From: Brevibacterium sp. 'Marine'
GTDB taxonomy: Bacteria > Actinomycetota > Actinomycetes > Actinomycetales > Brevibacteriaceae
Length of the DNA stretch: 64,000 nucleotides
Direction of reading: 5' to 3'
Assembly: GCF_012844365.1 (NCBI RefSeq)
Contig: NZ_CP051626.1
Span: forward strand, 1,736,001-1,800,000
The stretch's first letter is position 1; each line of letters starts with the position of its first letter. A model generated the notes under the pieces. That model did not search any database and had not been told where the DNA came from. It saw nothing but the letters and a program-made list of their open reading frames with translations. Shown piece after piece: positions 8,597-18,160 of the stretch. The position numbers and the translations under genes are program-made.

Positions 8597-9241
8597 TCAG
8601 CGGTTGAACGCGATGGCCGCGATATGACCGTCCGGAATGCCGTCCTCGAGATCGTGGATGTCGACATCAGGGTGCGGTGAGTTCGGGTGCGGCCCGGCAC
8701 CGATGTAGTCGAGACCCGGATCGCGAGCCAGGCCGGTGCTCAGTGCTTTGAGGAAGGCTTCGGTCCGCGCCCACACGCGGACGAAGCCGGCAGCGAAGTC
8801 GTCGTCGGGCAGCTCGTCGAGCTCAGCCCGTTCTCTTTCGTGAAGCAGCTGCATCGCCTCAAGGGCGACCCCGCGCTCGGGGATCGGTTCGATGTCGAGT
8901 CCGACCGGATCGTCGGAGACGGCGACGAGGACGAGGCGACGAGACCGGGACACCGAGAACTCGCACTCGTCGTGGCGCGGTTTGCCCGCCGAATCGAGGC
9001 GGATCTCGATCGCAGCGGGATCCTGATCCAGATGCGCTCCGAGGACGTGGCGGAGGACGACACGACCGGCAGACCAGGTGGCGGCCGCCTCGGCGTCGAA
9101 TTCCTTCGCATAGTTGCGTTCCTGCTCGGTGAGCACGGAATCGTCATCGCGCGCCCACGCCGCCTCCGCCGAGGTATCGGCGAGGACGAGGGTGACGGGA
9201 AGGTCTGTGCGCAGTTCGGTGAAGCTGGGGTGGTGCGCCAT
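8597..9241 (-). CDS. 4'-phosphopantetheinyl transferase superfamily protein
   Basis: 214 residues, Sfp/AcpT-like. The enzyme class moves 4'-phosphopantetheine from CoA to a carrier-protein serine. Magnesium-binding motif GLDIE at 114-118 and the second motif WARTEAFLKA at about 157-166 (family W-x-x-KEA-x-x-K; Lys is Thr here, Glu kept). The upstream SHS-like motif appears as SVSRSRR. No carrier protein or synthase gene is nearby, so the partner (fatty acid, siderophore or other) is unknown. It starts 3 nt after the lapA-like stop, so both probably form one transcript. Confidence 0.8.
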   Translation of the reverse strand: MAHHPSFTELRTDLPVTLVLADTSAEAAWARDDDSVLTEQERNYAKEFDAEAAATWSAGRVVLRHVLGAHLDQDPAAIEIRLDSAGKPRHDECEFSVSRSRRLVLVAVSDDPVGLDIEPIPERGVALEAMQLLHERERAELDELPDDDFAAGFVRVWARTEAFLKALSTGLARDPGLDYIGAGPHPNSPHPDVDIHDLEDGIPDGHIAAIAFNR

Positions 9242-9244
9242 CGA

Positions 9245-9715
9245 TCAGCGGCCCAAGGCCTTGTTGATCTTCTTCAGTTTGCGGCCCAGGACGAAGATCC
9301 GCACCGAACCGATGATCCCGGCGATGAGGATGCCCCCGATCGCAGCGAAGAGCATGGCCACGCCCAGGGGCAGTTCGAACTGCCAGCCGAAGTACTTGAA
9401 CTCGGCCGGGACGTTGTTCTGCAGAATGAAGATGAGCAGCAGGACGACGATGACGGCGCCGAGGATGAGGGAGATCCACATGCCCGCCGACATTCCTGAC
9501 CCCGCCTTCGTCGACGGCAGCTCACCGGTGTGTCCCGCCGGAGGCTGCGTCTGTTCATGCTGCTCGTGCGGTGACATCTCCCGAGTCTTATCCACCGCAG
9601 CGGTCTCGCCCGTCGCGGGAGTATCGCTGCCGAGGACTGAATCGGTTTCGGCCAGGAGCTCTTCGGGCGTCTGCGAATCGCCACGCGGGTCTTGAGTACT
9701 CATGCGCCCCATCAT
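9245..9715 (-). CDS. LapA family (DUF1049) membrane protein
   Basis: 156 residues: a polar, probably disordered N-terminal ~75 residues, then two transmembrane helices (about 78-98 and 115-138) separated by the family signature NNVPAEFKYFGW, and a short basic cytoplasmic end. LapA-domain proteins (YciS-like) are linked to envelope/LPS assembly in proteobacteria; in actinobacteria the role is unknown. Alternative ATG codons at 9712 and 9703 exist; a TATCAG hexamer lies 5 nt before the first ATG. Confidence 0.8.
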   Translation of the reverse strand: MMGRMSTQDPRGDSQTPEELLAETDSVLGSDTPATGETAAVDKTREMSPHEQHEQTQPPAGHTGELPSTKAGSGMSAGMWISLILGAVIVVLLLIFILQNNVPAEFKYFGWQFELPLGVAMLFAAIGGILIAGIIGSVRIFVLGRKLKKINKALGR

Positions 9716-9737
9716 AACTGCTGATAGGGAGGTGAGG

Positions 9738-9772
9738 TCAGGAACAGAGAAGGAGAGTTCAGGAACAGAGAA
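9738..9772. repeat. Short direct repeat, two 14-nt copies with 21-nt period
   Basis: TCAGGAACAGAGAA occurs at 9738-9751 and again at 9759-9772 in the icd/lapA gap. Probably slippage; no function apparent. Confidence 0.6.
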
Positions 9773-9773
9773 C

Positions 9774-9801
9774 GAGTCCCGGCAGATGACTGCCGGGACT
9801 C
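9774..9801. terminator. Rho-independent-type terminator between icd and the lapA-like gene
   Basis: Perfect 12-bp stem (GAGTCCCGGCAG / CTGCCGGGACTC) with a 4-nt loop, followed on the + strand by TTTCT. The genes on both sides are on the minus strand, so it would end lapA/PPTase-independent read-in or serve as the barrier before icd; on the minus strand the following tract is T-poor (GTTCTCT). Confidence 0.65.
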
Positions 9802-9856
9802 TTTCTGTCGTTCCTCTCGGACGATCAGATGATCACCCGATGACTCGTCCAGTCGA

Positions 9857-12178
<2,322 letters not shown>

Positions 12179-12201
12179 TCACATCTGCCGGTGGCACCCG
12201 G

Positions 12202-12207
12202 TAGTCT
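12202..12207 (+). promoter_or_regulatory. -10-like element (TAGTCT) upstream of tdk
   Basis: TAGTCT lies about 36 nt before the tdk start, leaving a short leader that carries the AGAGGA ribosome-binding site. No convincing -35. Confidence 0.35.
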
Positions 12208-12242
12208 TCTGTGTCGGCACGGACACCAGAAAGAGGACGACA

Positions 12243-12884
12243 GTGGCCAAACTCTACTTCCGGTACGGGGCGATGAATTCCGGCAAGTCGACCGCTCTTC
12301 TGCAGGCGGCTTTCAACTACGAGGAACGCGGCCAGCGCGTCCTGCTGGCCAAGCCGCTGATCGACACCAAAGGCGCATCGCAGATCGTGTCCCGATTGGG
12401 CGTCACCCGCGAGGTCGACTTCGTCATTCCCGCCGACGGTGACGTCGAACGGATCTATGCCGAACACGCCGACTACGTCGACCACGACGCCCTCATCGAG
12501 TCCATCGACGCCCCGAAGATCCCGGTCGCGTGCCTGCTCATCGACGAAGCGCAGTTCCTCAGCCCCGTCCAAGTGGACTCGCTCATGCGCATCGCGACCG
12601 CCTCCTCGGTGCCGGTGATGTGCTACGGAATCCGCACGGACTTCCAGACGAAGGCGTTCCCCGGTTCAGCGCGACTGCTCGAGATCGCACACACCCTCGA
12701 AGAGCTCAAGACGATCTGCCGCTGCGGACGCAAGGCCATGTTCAACGGCCGCCTCGTCGACGGAGCGTTCATCTTCGACGGCGATCAGGTCGCCATCGAC
12801 GGCAATTCCGTGACCTATGAGTCACTGTGCCCGAGCTGTTATCTCGAGTACTCCGGCGGTAGGCTGTCAACGACAGACTCCTGA
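12243..12884 (+). CDS. tdk: Thymidine kinase (type II)
   Basis: 213 residues. ATP-dependent phosphorylation of thymidine in pyrimidine salvage. P-loop GAMNSGKST at 9-17, Walker B/catalytic DEAQF at 101-105 (Glu102), and the structural zinc site as CRC (159-161) plus CPSC (196-199). The GTG start is supported by AGAGGA 7 nt upstream. Followed after about 95 nt by a hydrolase gene on the same strand. Confidence 0.96.
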   Translation: MAKLYFRYGAMNSGKSTALLQAAFNYEERGQRVLLAKPLIDTKGASQIVSRLGVTREVDFVIPADGDVERIYAEHADYVDHDALIESIDAPKIPVACLLIDEAQFLSPVQVDSLMRIATASSVPVMCYGIRTDFQTKAFPGSARLLEIAHTLEELKTICRCGRKAMFNGRLVDGAFIFDGDQVAIDGNSVTYESLCPSCYLEYSGGRLSTTDS

Positions 12885-12979
12885 CCGATCCCTACTCAGC
12901 TTCCCCGTCGAATCCCGCTCGTCGACCCCATCGTCACCAGTCGAAATCCTCTCGCACCTGAAGTTCTCAAGGAGCCTCC

Positions 12980-13759
12980 ATGCGCATCGCCGTCCGTGCC
13001 TTCAACGACAATCCCGGTTCTCCCGTCCTCGTCTTCGGCAACGCTCTGGGCACCAGAATGCCCTTGTGGACGCCCGTGGCCGCGCGTCTGGCCGACGATT
13101 TCCAGATCTACCTCACCGACCTGCCCGGACATACCCTTCCCGCCGACGATTCCCTCGCCGAGGCGGCCGCCCCGCTGACGATCGAAGCGTTGGCCTCCGG
13201 TGTCGTCGAGTCCCTCGCCGAACTCGGGGTGGAGTCCTTCACCTACTGCGGAGTCTCGATCTCCGGAGCCGTCGGACTGACCCTGGCACTCAACCATCCC
13301 GAAACACTCACCGGACTCGTCGCCTGTGCGACGGCGGAGAAGTTCGGCACCGCGGAATCCTGGGACGAACGCATCGCTGAGGTCCGCTCCGACGGAACCA
13401 AGAGCCTCGTCGATGACACCGCCGATCGGTGGTTCGCCGCCGGATTCCTCGGCGAGGACATCGCCACCGGTCACCTCATCCTGTCCGACCTCGCGCTCGT
13501 CGACGATGAGGCCTATATCGCGGCCGCCTCGGCGCTGACAACCTACGATCTGAGCGGGAAGCTCGGATCGATCACCACCCCGACGCTGGTCATGGCCGGT
13601 GCCCAGGATCCCGGCTGCACGCCGGAGGCGATGTCGGAGATGGCCGACCAGATCGAAAGTTCGCACTTCGTCACGATCCCGGACGCAGCTCATCTGCTGA
13701 TGGTCGAACACCCCGATATCGTCGTCGACCACATCCAGGAGTTCTGCGGCCAGCTCTAG
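12980..13759 (+). CDS. Alpha/beta hydrolase, 3-oxoadipate enol-lactonase (PcaD)-like
   Basis: 259 residues. The N-terminal NALGTRMPLW matches the SLGT-xx-MW oxyanion-loop motif of PcaD relatives. The nucleophile elbow is GVSISG (91-96) with Ser93; the residue after the +1 position is Ser where Gly is usual. Asp in AGAQDPG and His in DAAHLLM complete the likely triad. PcaD hydrolyses 3-oxoadipate enol-lactone in protocatechuate/catechol breakdown, but no other pca genes are present, so a different ester or lactone substrate is equally possible. SD AAGGAG lies about 5 nt before the ATG. Confidence 0.75.
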   Translation: MRIAVRAFNDNPGSPVLVFGNALGTRMPLWTPVAARLADDFQIYLTDLPGHTLPADDSLAEAAAPLTIEALASGVVESLAELGVESFTYCGVSISGAVGLTLALNHPETLTGLVACATAEKFGTAESWDERIAEVRSDGTKSLVDDTADRWFAAGFLGEDIATGHLILSDLALVDDEAYIAAASALTTYDLSGKLGSITTPTLVMAGAQDPGCTPEAMSEMADQIESSHFVTIPDAAHLLMVEHPDIVVDHIQEFCGQL

Positions 13760-13841
13760 GCACATCCGCGCCTCCGGGTACAGATGCGGCCGCACACACG
13801 GGCCAAGGTCGAATCTCCCGGTAGCGGGATCACATCTGGCG

Positions 13842-13847
13842 TAGGCT
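13842..13847 (+). promoter_or_regulatory. -10-like element (TAGGCT) upstream of the DASS transporter gene
   Basis: TAGGCT about 40 nt before the ATG, leaving a leader with an AGAGGAG ribosome-binding site. A weak call based on hexamer and spacing. Confidence 0.3.
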
Positions 13848-13887
13848 GTGCGAAAGCACAGGCACACCTGCTCGAAGAGGAGTGAGA

Positions 13888-15513
13888 ATGTCCCCGCGCC
13901 CGAATTCCGCTGAGTTCACATCCACCGAGATCGGTCTGCGCTCTCCCGGGGAACAAGAACCCGGCATCAGCCGCACCACCCTCCGAATCCGTTGGACCGG
14001 ATTCCTGCTCGGCCTCATCTTCTCCACCCTGATCTACGCGATCATGCCTGCCGACGTCGGTCATGGAGCCAAACTGACTGCGGCAGTCGCGGTGCTCATG
14101 GCAGCCTGGTGGATGACAGAAGCGCTGCCGATCGCGGCGACGTCCCTCGTCCCGCTCGTGGCGTTCCCCGTGCTCGGCACGGACGTCGAGATGGAGACTG
14201 TCGGCGCCTCCTACGGCAACCCGATCATCTTCCTCTTCCTCGGCGGCTTCCTCATCGCCCTTGCCATGCAGCGATGGAATCTGCACCGCCGCATCGCACT
14301 CGTGACGCTGAGCATCATGGGCGACAGGCCGGGACCGATGATCGCCGGATTCATGATCGCCACCGGGTTCATCTCGATGTGGGTCTCGAATACGGCGACT
14401 GCGGTGATGATGCTGCCGATCGGAATGTCGGTGCTCATGATCGTGTCGAAGGTCATCGGCACAGCCCTGGGCGGCGACGCAGGCGCACCAAGCAAGGACG
14501 GGCGAGCAACCGACGGCGCAGCCGAGAACCCGAGCGACGGCGGCGATGACACAGGCATCGGCGCGGTCGTGAAGTCGAACTTCGGCACCGCCCTCATGCT
14601 CGGCATCGCCTATTCAGCATCGATCGGGTCGTTGGGCACCATCATCGGCACTCCTCCCAACCTCTTCCTCATCGGCTACCTCAAGGACAACCACGACATC
14701 TCCATCGGCTTCGGCCAGTGGATGATCGTCGGTGTGCCGCTGTCGGTGGTGATGATGGCCATCGCCTGGTTCCTGCTGGTCAAGGTGCTGTTCAAACCGG
14801 AGATCGACAGGATTCCCGGCGGACGTGAACTGATCCGTGAGGAACTGGCCAAACTGGGCCCTATGTCCACAGGTGAGAAGCTCGTGCTCGCGATGTTCGT
14901 TCTCGCAGCCGTCAGCTGGATCTCGCTGCCGCTGATCTTCGAGGAACCGCCGATCAGCGACGAAGGCATCGCCATGGCCGTTGGCCTACTGCTCTTCCTC
15001 ATCCCCGGTGGGGCGAACCGCGGCGTGCGGCTCCTCGACTGGGACACCGCGGAGAAGCTGCCCTGGGGAGTCCTTCTGCTCTTCGGGGGCGGACTCGCGC
15101 TCTCCGCTCAGTTCTCTGACTCGGGGCTGACCGAATGGATCGGTGAGACCACGAGCGGTCTCGGCGTTCTGCCGACGATCCTCGTCGTCGCCATCTTCGC
15201 AGTCATCATCCTGTTCCTCACCGAGCTGACGTCGAACACTGCGACGGCAGCGACGTTCGTTCCCGTCGTCGGGGGAGTGGCGATGGGACTCGACCTCGAC
15301 CCGCTGTTGCTGACGATTCCCGTCGCACTGGCCGCAACGTGCGCGTTCATGCTGCCGGTCGCGACACCGCCCAATGCGGTGGCATTCGGCTCTGGGTACG
15401 TCACCGTGGCGCAGATGGTCAAGGGCGGCCTGTGGCTCAATGTCATCGGCATCGTCCTCATCACCGCGACCGTGTATCTGCTCGCCGTTCCGGTATTCGG
15501 GATCACTGTCTGA
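13888..15513 (+). CDS. SLC13/DASS family anion:Na+ (or H+) symporter
   Basis: 541 residues, about 11-12 membrane helices. Divalent-anion symporter family (dicarboxylates, citrate, sulfate). Both Ser-Asn-Thr signature motifs are present: WVSNTATAVMMLPIG (about 166-180) and ELTSNTATAATFVPV (about 448-462), the sodium/substrate sites of VcINDY. A Gly/Asp-rich polar loop (about 195-230) sits between the halves. ATG 13888 is chosen over an in-frame GTG at 13882 because AGAGGAG is correctly spaced for it. Likely substrate is a C4-dicarboxylate, from family knowledge only. Confidence 0.88.
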   Translation: MSPRPNSAEFTSTEIGLRSPGEQEPGISRTTLRIRWTGFLLGLIFSTLIYAIMPADVGHGAKLTAAVAVLMAAWWMTEALPIAATSLVPLVAFPVLGTDVEMETVGASYGNPIIFLFLGGFLIALAMQRWNLHRRIALVTLSIMGDRPGPMIAGFMIATGFISMWVSNTATAVMMLPIGMSVLMIVSKVIGTALGGDAGAPSKDGRATDGAAENPSDGGDDTGIGAVVKSNFGTALMLGIAYSASIGSLGTIIGTPPNLFLIGYLKDNHDISIGFGQWMIVGVPLSVVMMAIAWFLLVKVLFKPEIDRIPGGRELIREELAKLGPMSTGEKLVLAMFVLAAVSWISLPLIFEEPPISDEGIAMAVGLLLFLIPGGANRGVRLLDWDTAEKLPWGVLLLFGGGLALSAQFSDSGLTEWIGETTSGLGVLPTILVVAIFAVIILFLTELTSNTATAATFVPVVGGVAMGLDLDPLLLTIPVALAATCAFMLPVATPPNAVAFGSGYVTVAQMVKGGLWLNVIGIVLITATVYLLAVPVFGITV

Positions 15514-15541
15514 GCTCGCGCGGAACTGGCAGACTGATGGC

Positions 15542-16612
15542 ATGACTGAGCTGTTCGAACCGCTGACACTGCGCGGCACTGAGATTCCCAATCGCATCTG
15601 GCTGGCCCCGATGTGCCAGTACTCCTGCGAAGCCGAGGACGGAATGCCCGGCCCCTGGCATCTCGTCCACCTCGGCGCTCGGGCGCAGGGCGGATTCGGG
15701 CTCATCCTCACCGAAGCCTCCGCCGTCGTCCCCGAAGGCCGAATCTCACCGCAGGACGCCGGGATCTGGAACGACGACCAAGCCGAATCATGGTCGGCCG
15801 TCGTCGACTTCGTCCATTCGCAGGGTTCTGTCATCGGCATCCAGCTCGCCCATGCCGGCCGCAAAGCCAGCACCTATCGACCTTTCTCAGGAGAACCGAA
15901 GGGCAGCGTCCCCGAGTCGGAGGGCGGATGGCCCACATTCGGTGCCAGCCCCATCGCCTATCCGCAGCTGGCCGAGCCCGCGGAGATGACGAAGGACGAC
16001 ATCGCCGAGGTGGTCGCCGCCTTCACAGCTGCGGCCCGCCGTTCGATCGACGCCGGATTCGACCTCGTCGAACTCCACGCCGCCCACGGCTACCTGCTCC
16101 ATTCCTTCCTGTCGCCGCTGTCGAACCAGCGCAGCGACGAATACGGCGGCGACCTTGCCGGCCGGTCCCGTCTGCTTCACGAGGTCTATGCGGCCGTGCG
16201 AGCCGAAGTCGGTGACGACGTGCCGGTGTTCGTGCGCCTCTCGGCCAGCGAATGGACCGAGGGCGGATTCGACGTCTCCGAAGCCGCCGAGGTCAGTCGT
16301 GCACTGTCGGAGGTCGGGGTCGACCTCATCGACGTCTCCTCGGGCGGCAACTACCCGGTGCGGATCCCCATCGGTCCCGGCTACCAGGTGTCCCTGGCCG
16401 CAGCGATTCGTGCCGAAGGGGTGCCGACCGGTGCCGTCGGACTCATCACCGATCCGAAGCAGGCCGAGACCATCCTCGGCACGGGACAGGCCGATGCGAT
16501 CTTCATGGCCCGAGCCGCTCTGCGCGAACCCTCGTGGCCGCAGCGTGCCGCCCACGTCCTCGGAGTCGAACCCGGACCCTACCCTCCGCAGTACACCCGC
16601 GGAGCCTGGTGA
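15542..16612 (+). CDS. NADH:flavin oxidoreductase, Old Yellow Enzyme family (YqjM-like)
   Basis: 356 residues, TIM-barrel FMN ene-reductase that reduces activated C=C bonds with NAD(P)H. Family features: APMCQYS near 22-28 with the Cys typical of the YqjM/thermophilic-like subclass, QLAHAGRKAS near 102-111, and the H-x-x-H active site in HAAHGYLLH with the following NQRSDEYGG. The ORF could be extended about 56 codons upstream into the transporter gene, but ATG 15542 gives the canonical MTELFEPLTLRG start, and a CAGACT -10-like hexamer ends 6 nt before it (leaderless). Physiological substrate unknown. Confidence 0.92.
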   Translation: MTELFEPLTLRGTEIPNRIWLAPMCQYSCEAEDGMPGPWHLVHLGARAQGGFGLILTEASAVVPEGRISPQDAGIWNDDQAESWSAVVDFVHSQGSVIGIQLAHAGRKASTYRPFSGEPKGSVPESEGGWPTFGASPIAYPQLAEPAEMTKDDIAEVVAAFTAAARRSIDAGFDLVELHAAHGYLLHSFLSPLSNQRSDEYGGDLAGRSRLLHEVYAAVRAEVGDDVPVFVRLSASEWTEGGFDVSEAAEVSRALSEVGVDLIDVSSGGNYPVRIPIGPGYQVSLAAAIRAEGVPTGAVGLITDPKQAETILGTGQADAIFMARAALREPSWPQRAAHVLGVEPGPYPPQYTRGAW

Positions 16613-16660
16613 CCTGTCCCTGAACCTCGGAAGCATCAGCCCAGATTGAGGAGTGTGGAA

Positions 16661-17314
16661 ATGAATACGATCGAGACCGAACACGTTGTCATCCGCTCTA
16701 TCGCGGTCTCCGAGATGGCCAACAACGTCTATCTGCTCACCGCCAAGGAAACCGGCTCTCAAGTGCTCATCGATGCCGCCGACGACGCCGAGGCGATCAC
16801 CGAGCTCATCGGCTTGAGCGCACAGGACACCGAGGCCGAACCCACGCTGCGGGCGATCATCACCACCCACCGGCATTGGGATCATATTCGGGCACTGCCG
16901 GCCACCTCGGCGGAATATCCGGAAGCGATGACCATCGCCGGCGCCGCGGATGCGGCTGCCATCACCGAGGCGGAAGGAGTGGAGATCGCGCATTCCGTCG
17001 ATCACCTCGATGTCGGGGACTTCGGCGGTTTCGTCCTCCAAGCCATCGCCCTGCGGGGGCACACTCCCGGCTCGATCGCTCTGCTTCTGCGCGACGGGGG
17101 CCAGACGATCCTGTTCTCCGGCGACTCGCTGTTCCCGGGCGGGCCGGGTAAGACCTGGTCGGCCGAGGACTTCACCTCGCTCATGGACGACCTCGAGGAC
17201 CGGGTCTTCGATGAGCTTCCGGACGAGACTCGTGTGCTGCCCGGGCATGGGGACTCGACGACCCTGGGCGACGAGCGCCCGAAGCTGGGGGAGTGGCGCG
17301 AACGGGGCTGGTGA
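16661..17314 (+). CDS. Metallo-beta-lactamase-fold hydrolase (glyoxalase II-like)
   Basis: 217 residues. The metal-binding HxHxDH motif is THRHWDH (His70, His72, Asp74, His75); further ligands are likely His in RGHTPGS, Asp in FSGDSLF and His in LPGHGDST. This set fits a dinuclear-zinc MBL hydrolase such as hydroxyacylglutathione- or mycothiol-thioester hydrolases. GAGGAG 7 nt before ATG 16661 decides the start over an in-frame TTG at 16646. It follows the OYE gene by 48 nt, possibly one operon. The actual thioester substrate cannot be told. Confidence 0.88.
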   Translation: MNTIETEHVVIRSIAVSEMANNVYLLTAKETGSQVLIDAADDAEAITELIGLSAQDTEAEPTLRAIITTHRHWDHIRALPATSAEYPEAMTIAGAADAAAITEAEGVEIAHSVDHLDVGDFGGFVLQAIALRGHTPGSIALLLRDGGQTILFSGDSLFPGGPGKTWSAEDFTSLMDDLEDRVFDELPDETRVLPGHGDSTTLGDERPKLGEWRERGW

Positions 17315-17316
17315 CC

Positions 17317-17901
17317 TCAGCTCGGCAGCGCCGCGAAGCCGATGAGCGCCCAGGCGATGGCTGACAGACCGACGGCGATGATGCCGATGTTCCATCGCGT
17401 CTCGATGACACGCTGACCGCCGGGGTTGGCCAGTTCTGCGTCGCTGAGCGACGAATAGCGTTCGAGCACGGAATCGACGGCCGGACTCGGATCCTCGACG
17501 AGCCGGCGCATACCGTTCTCGTCCTTCTCCCACTTCTTGCCCCTGCCGGCCAGCGGCCATGAGGCGAACTTCTTCTCATGGGTGCGCACGCTCAGCCCGA
17601 AGTGGGTTTCGAAGCCGTCGACGAGGTTCCACGGAATCGTCACGGTCTGCAGGGGATTGACCAAGACGAGCTGCTCTCGGTGCAGCTCGACACGGGGATA
17701 CCGGTAGAAGACGAAGACCAAGGAGCCGACGGCCAGCGGGATGCCCGCGGCGGCGAGACCGCGCAGCGTGAAATCACCGAAGAGGATGGAGAGGACGCCG
17801 ACGGCGCAGAGGCCGCCGACGATGAAGAACAGGGCCGTCGAACTCGTCGTCCGCACGACGGTCGGGTCGGTGTCATTGCGATCTATCTCACTGTCAGCCA
17901 C
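17317..17901 (-). CDS. PH-domain-like membrane protein
   Basis: 194 residues. Two N-terminal helices (about 22-42 and 48-66), then a bacterial PH-like segment (RVELHREQLVLVNPLQTVTIPW, about 69-100; quoted in parts) and a C-terminal helix (about 170-190). Such proteins are common in actinobacteria with no assigned role. The GTG start is preceded by TAGGAT ending 6 nt upstream, a leaderless pattern. Convergent with the MBL gene, 2 nt between stops. The PH assignment is by overall appearance and moderate. Confidence 0.65.
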   Translation of the reverse strand: MADSEIDRNDTDPTVVRTTSSTALFFIVGGLCAVGVLSILFGDFTLRGLAAAGIPLAVGSLVFVFYRYPRVELHREQLVLVNPLQTVTIPWNLVDGFETHFGLSVRTHEKKFASWPLAGRGKKWEKDENGMRRLVEDPSPAVDSVLERYSSLSDAELANPGGQRVIETRWNIGIIAVGLSAIAWALIGFAALPS

Positions 17902-17907
17902 CTGATC

Positions 17908-17913
17908 ATCCTA
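17908..17913 (-). promoter_or_regulatory. -10 element (TAGGAT) of the PH-like membrane protein gene
   Basis: TAGGAT on the minus strand, 6 nt before the GTG start; predicted leaderless transcript. Confidence 0.45.
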
Positions 17914-18031
17914 TCCATTGAGACTGAACAAAAGTTGTCTGTTGTCTTGGTCTCGAAACGGTAACGATTCACGAATTTGCTCATTATGTGGACTCCGTCA
18001 CAGTCACCGGTGGATTAACTTTGATGCATTC

Positions 18032-18060
18032 CATGTGAAGAACATGAACGCGGTCACATG
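18032..18060. promoter_or_regulatory. Inverted repeat upstream of the peptide-transporter operon
   Basis: CATGTGA (18032-18038) and TCACATG (18054-18060) form a perfect 7-bp inverted repeat with centres 22 bp apart, about two helical turns. It lies about 100 nt before the binding-protein gene and could be an operator. The half-sites recall CRP/GlxR half-sites, but the 15-nt spacing does not fit that family. Confidence 0.35.
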
Positions 18061-18098
18061 CGTCTCGGCCCCTGCCGACCCGTTGCCTGTGACCGGAA

Positions 18099-18120
18099 TG
18101 CACTCCGGACTTGGGGTGCA
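18099..18120 (+). promoter_or_regulatory. Hairpin in the 5' leader of the binding-protein gene
   Basis: TGCACTCC and GGGGTGCA form an 8-bp stem (one G-T pair) with a 6-nt loop, ending 30 nt before the AAGGAG ribosome-binding site. Possible mRNA-stability or regulatory element; no known riboswitch class recognised. Confidence 0.3.
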
Positions 18121-18160
18121 AGTACGAGGGTGACTCGCCCTAGAACAACAAGGAGAGAAC

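Noticed and set aside
12980-13759. Naming the hydrolase pcaD
   Set aside because: The fold and SLGT-like motif fit, but no other aromatic-degradation gene is present and the elbow glycine is Ser, so the gene symbol was withheld.
18039-18053. CRP/GlxR site upstream of the peptide importer
   Set aside because: Half-sites TGTGA and TCACA are present, but the spacer is 15 nt rather than 6.
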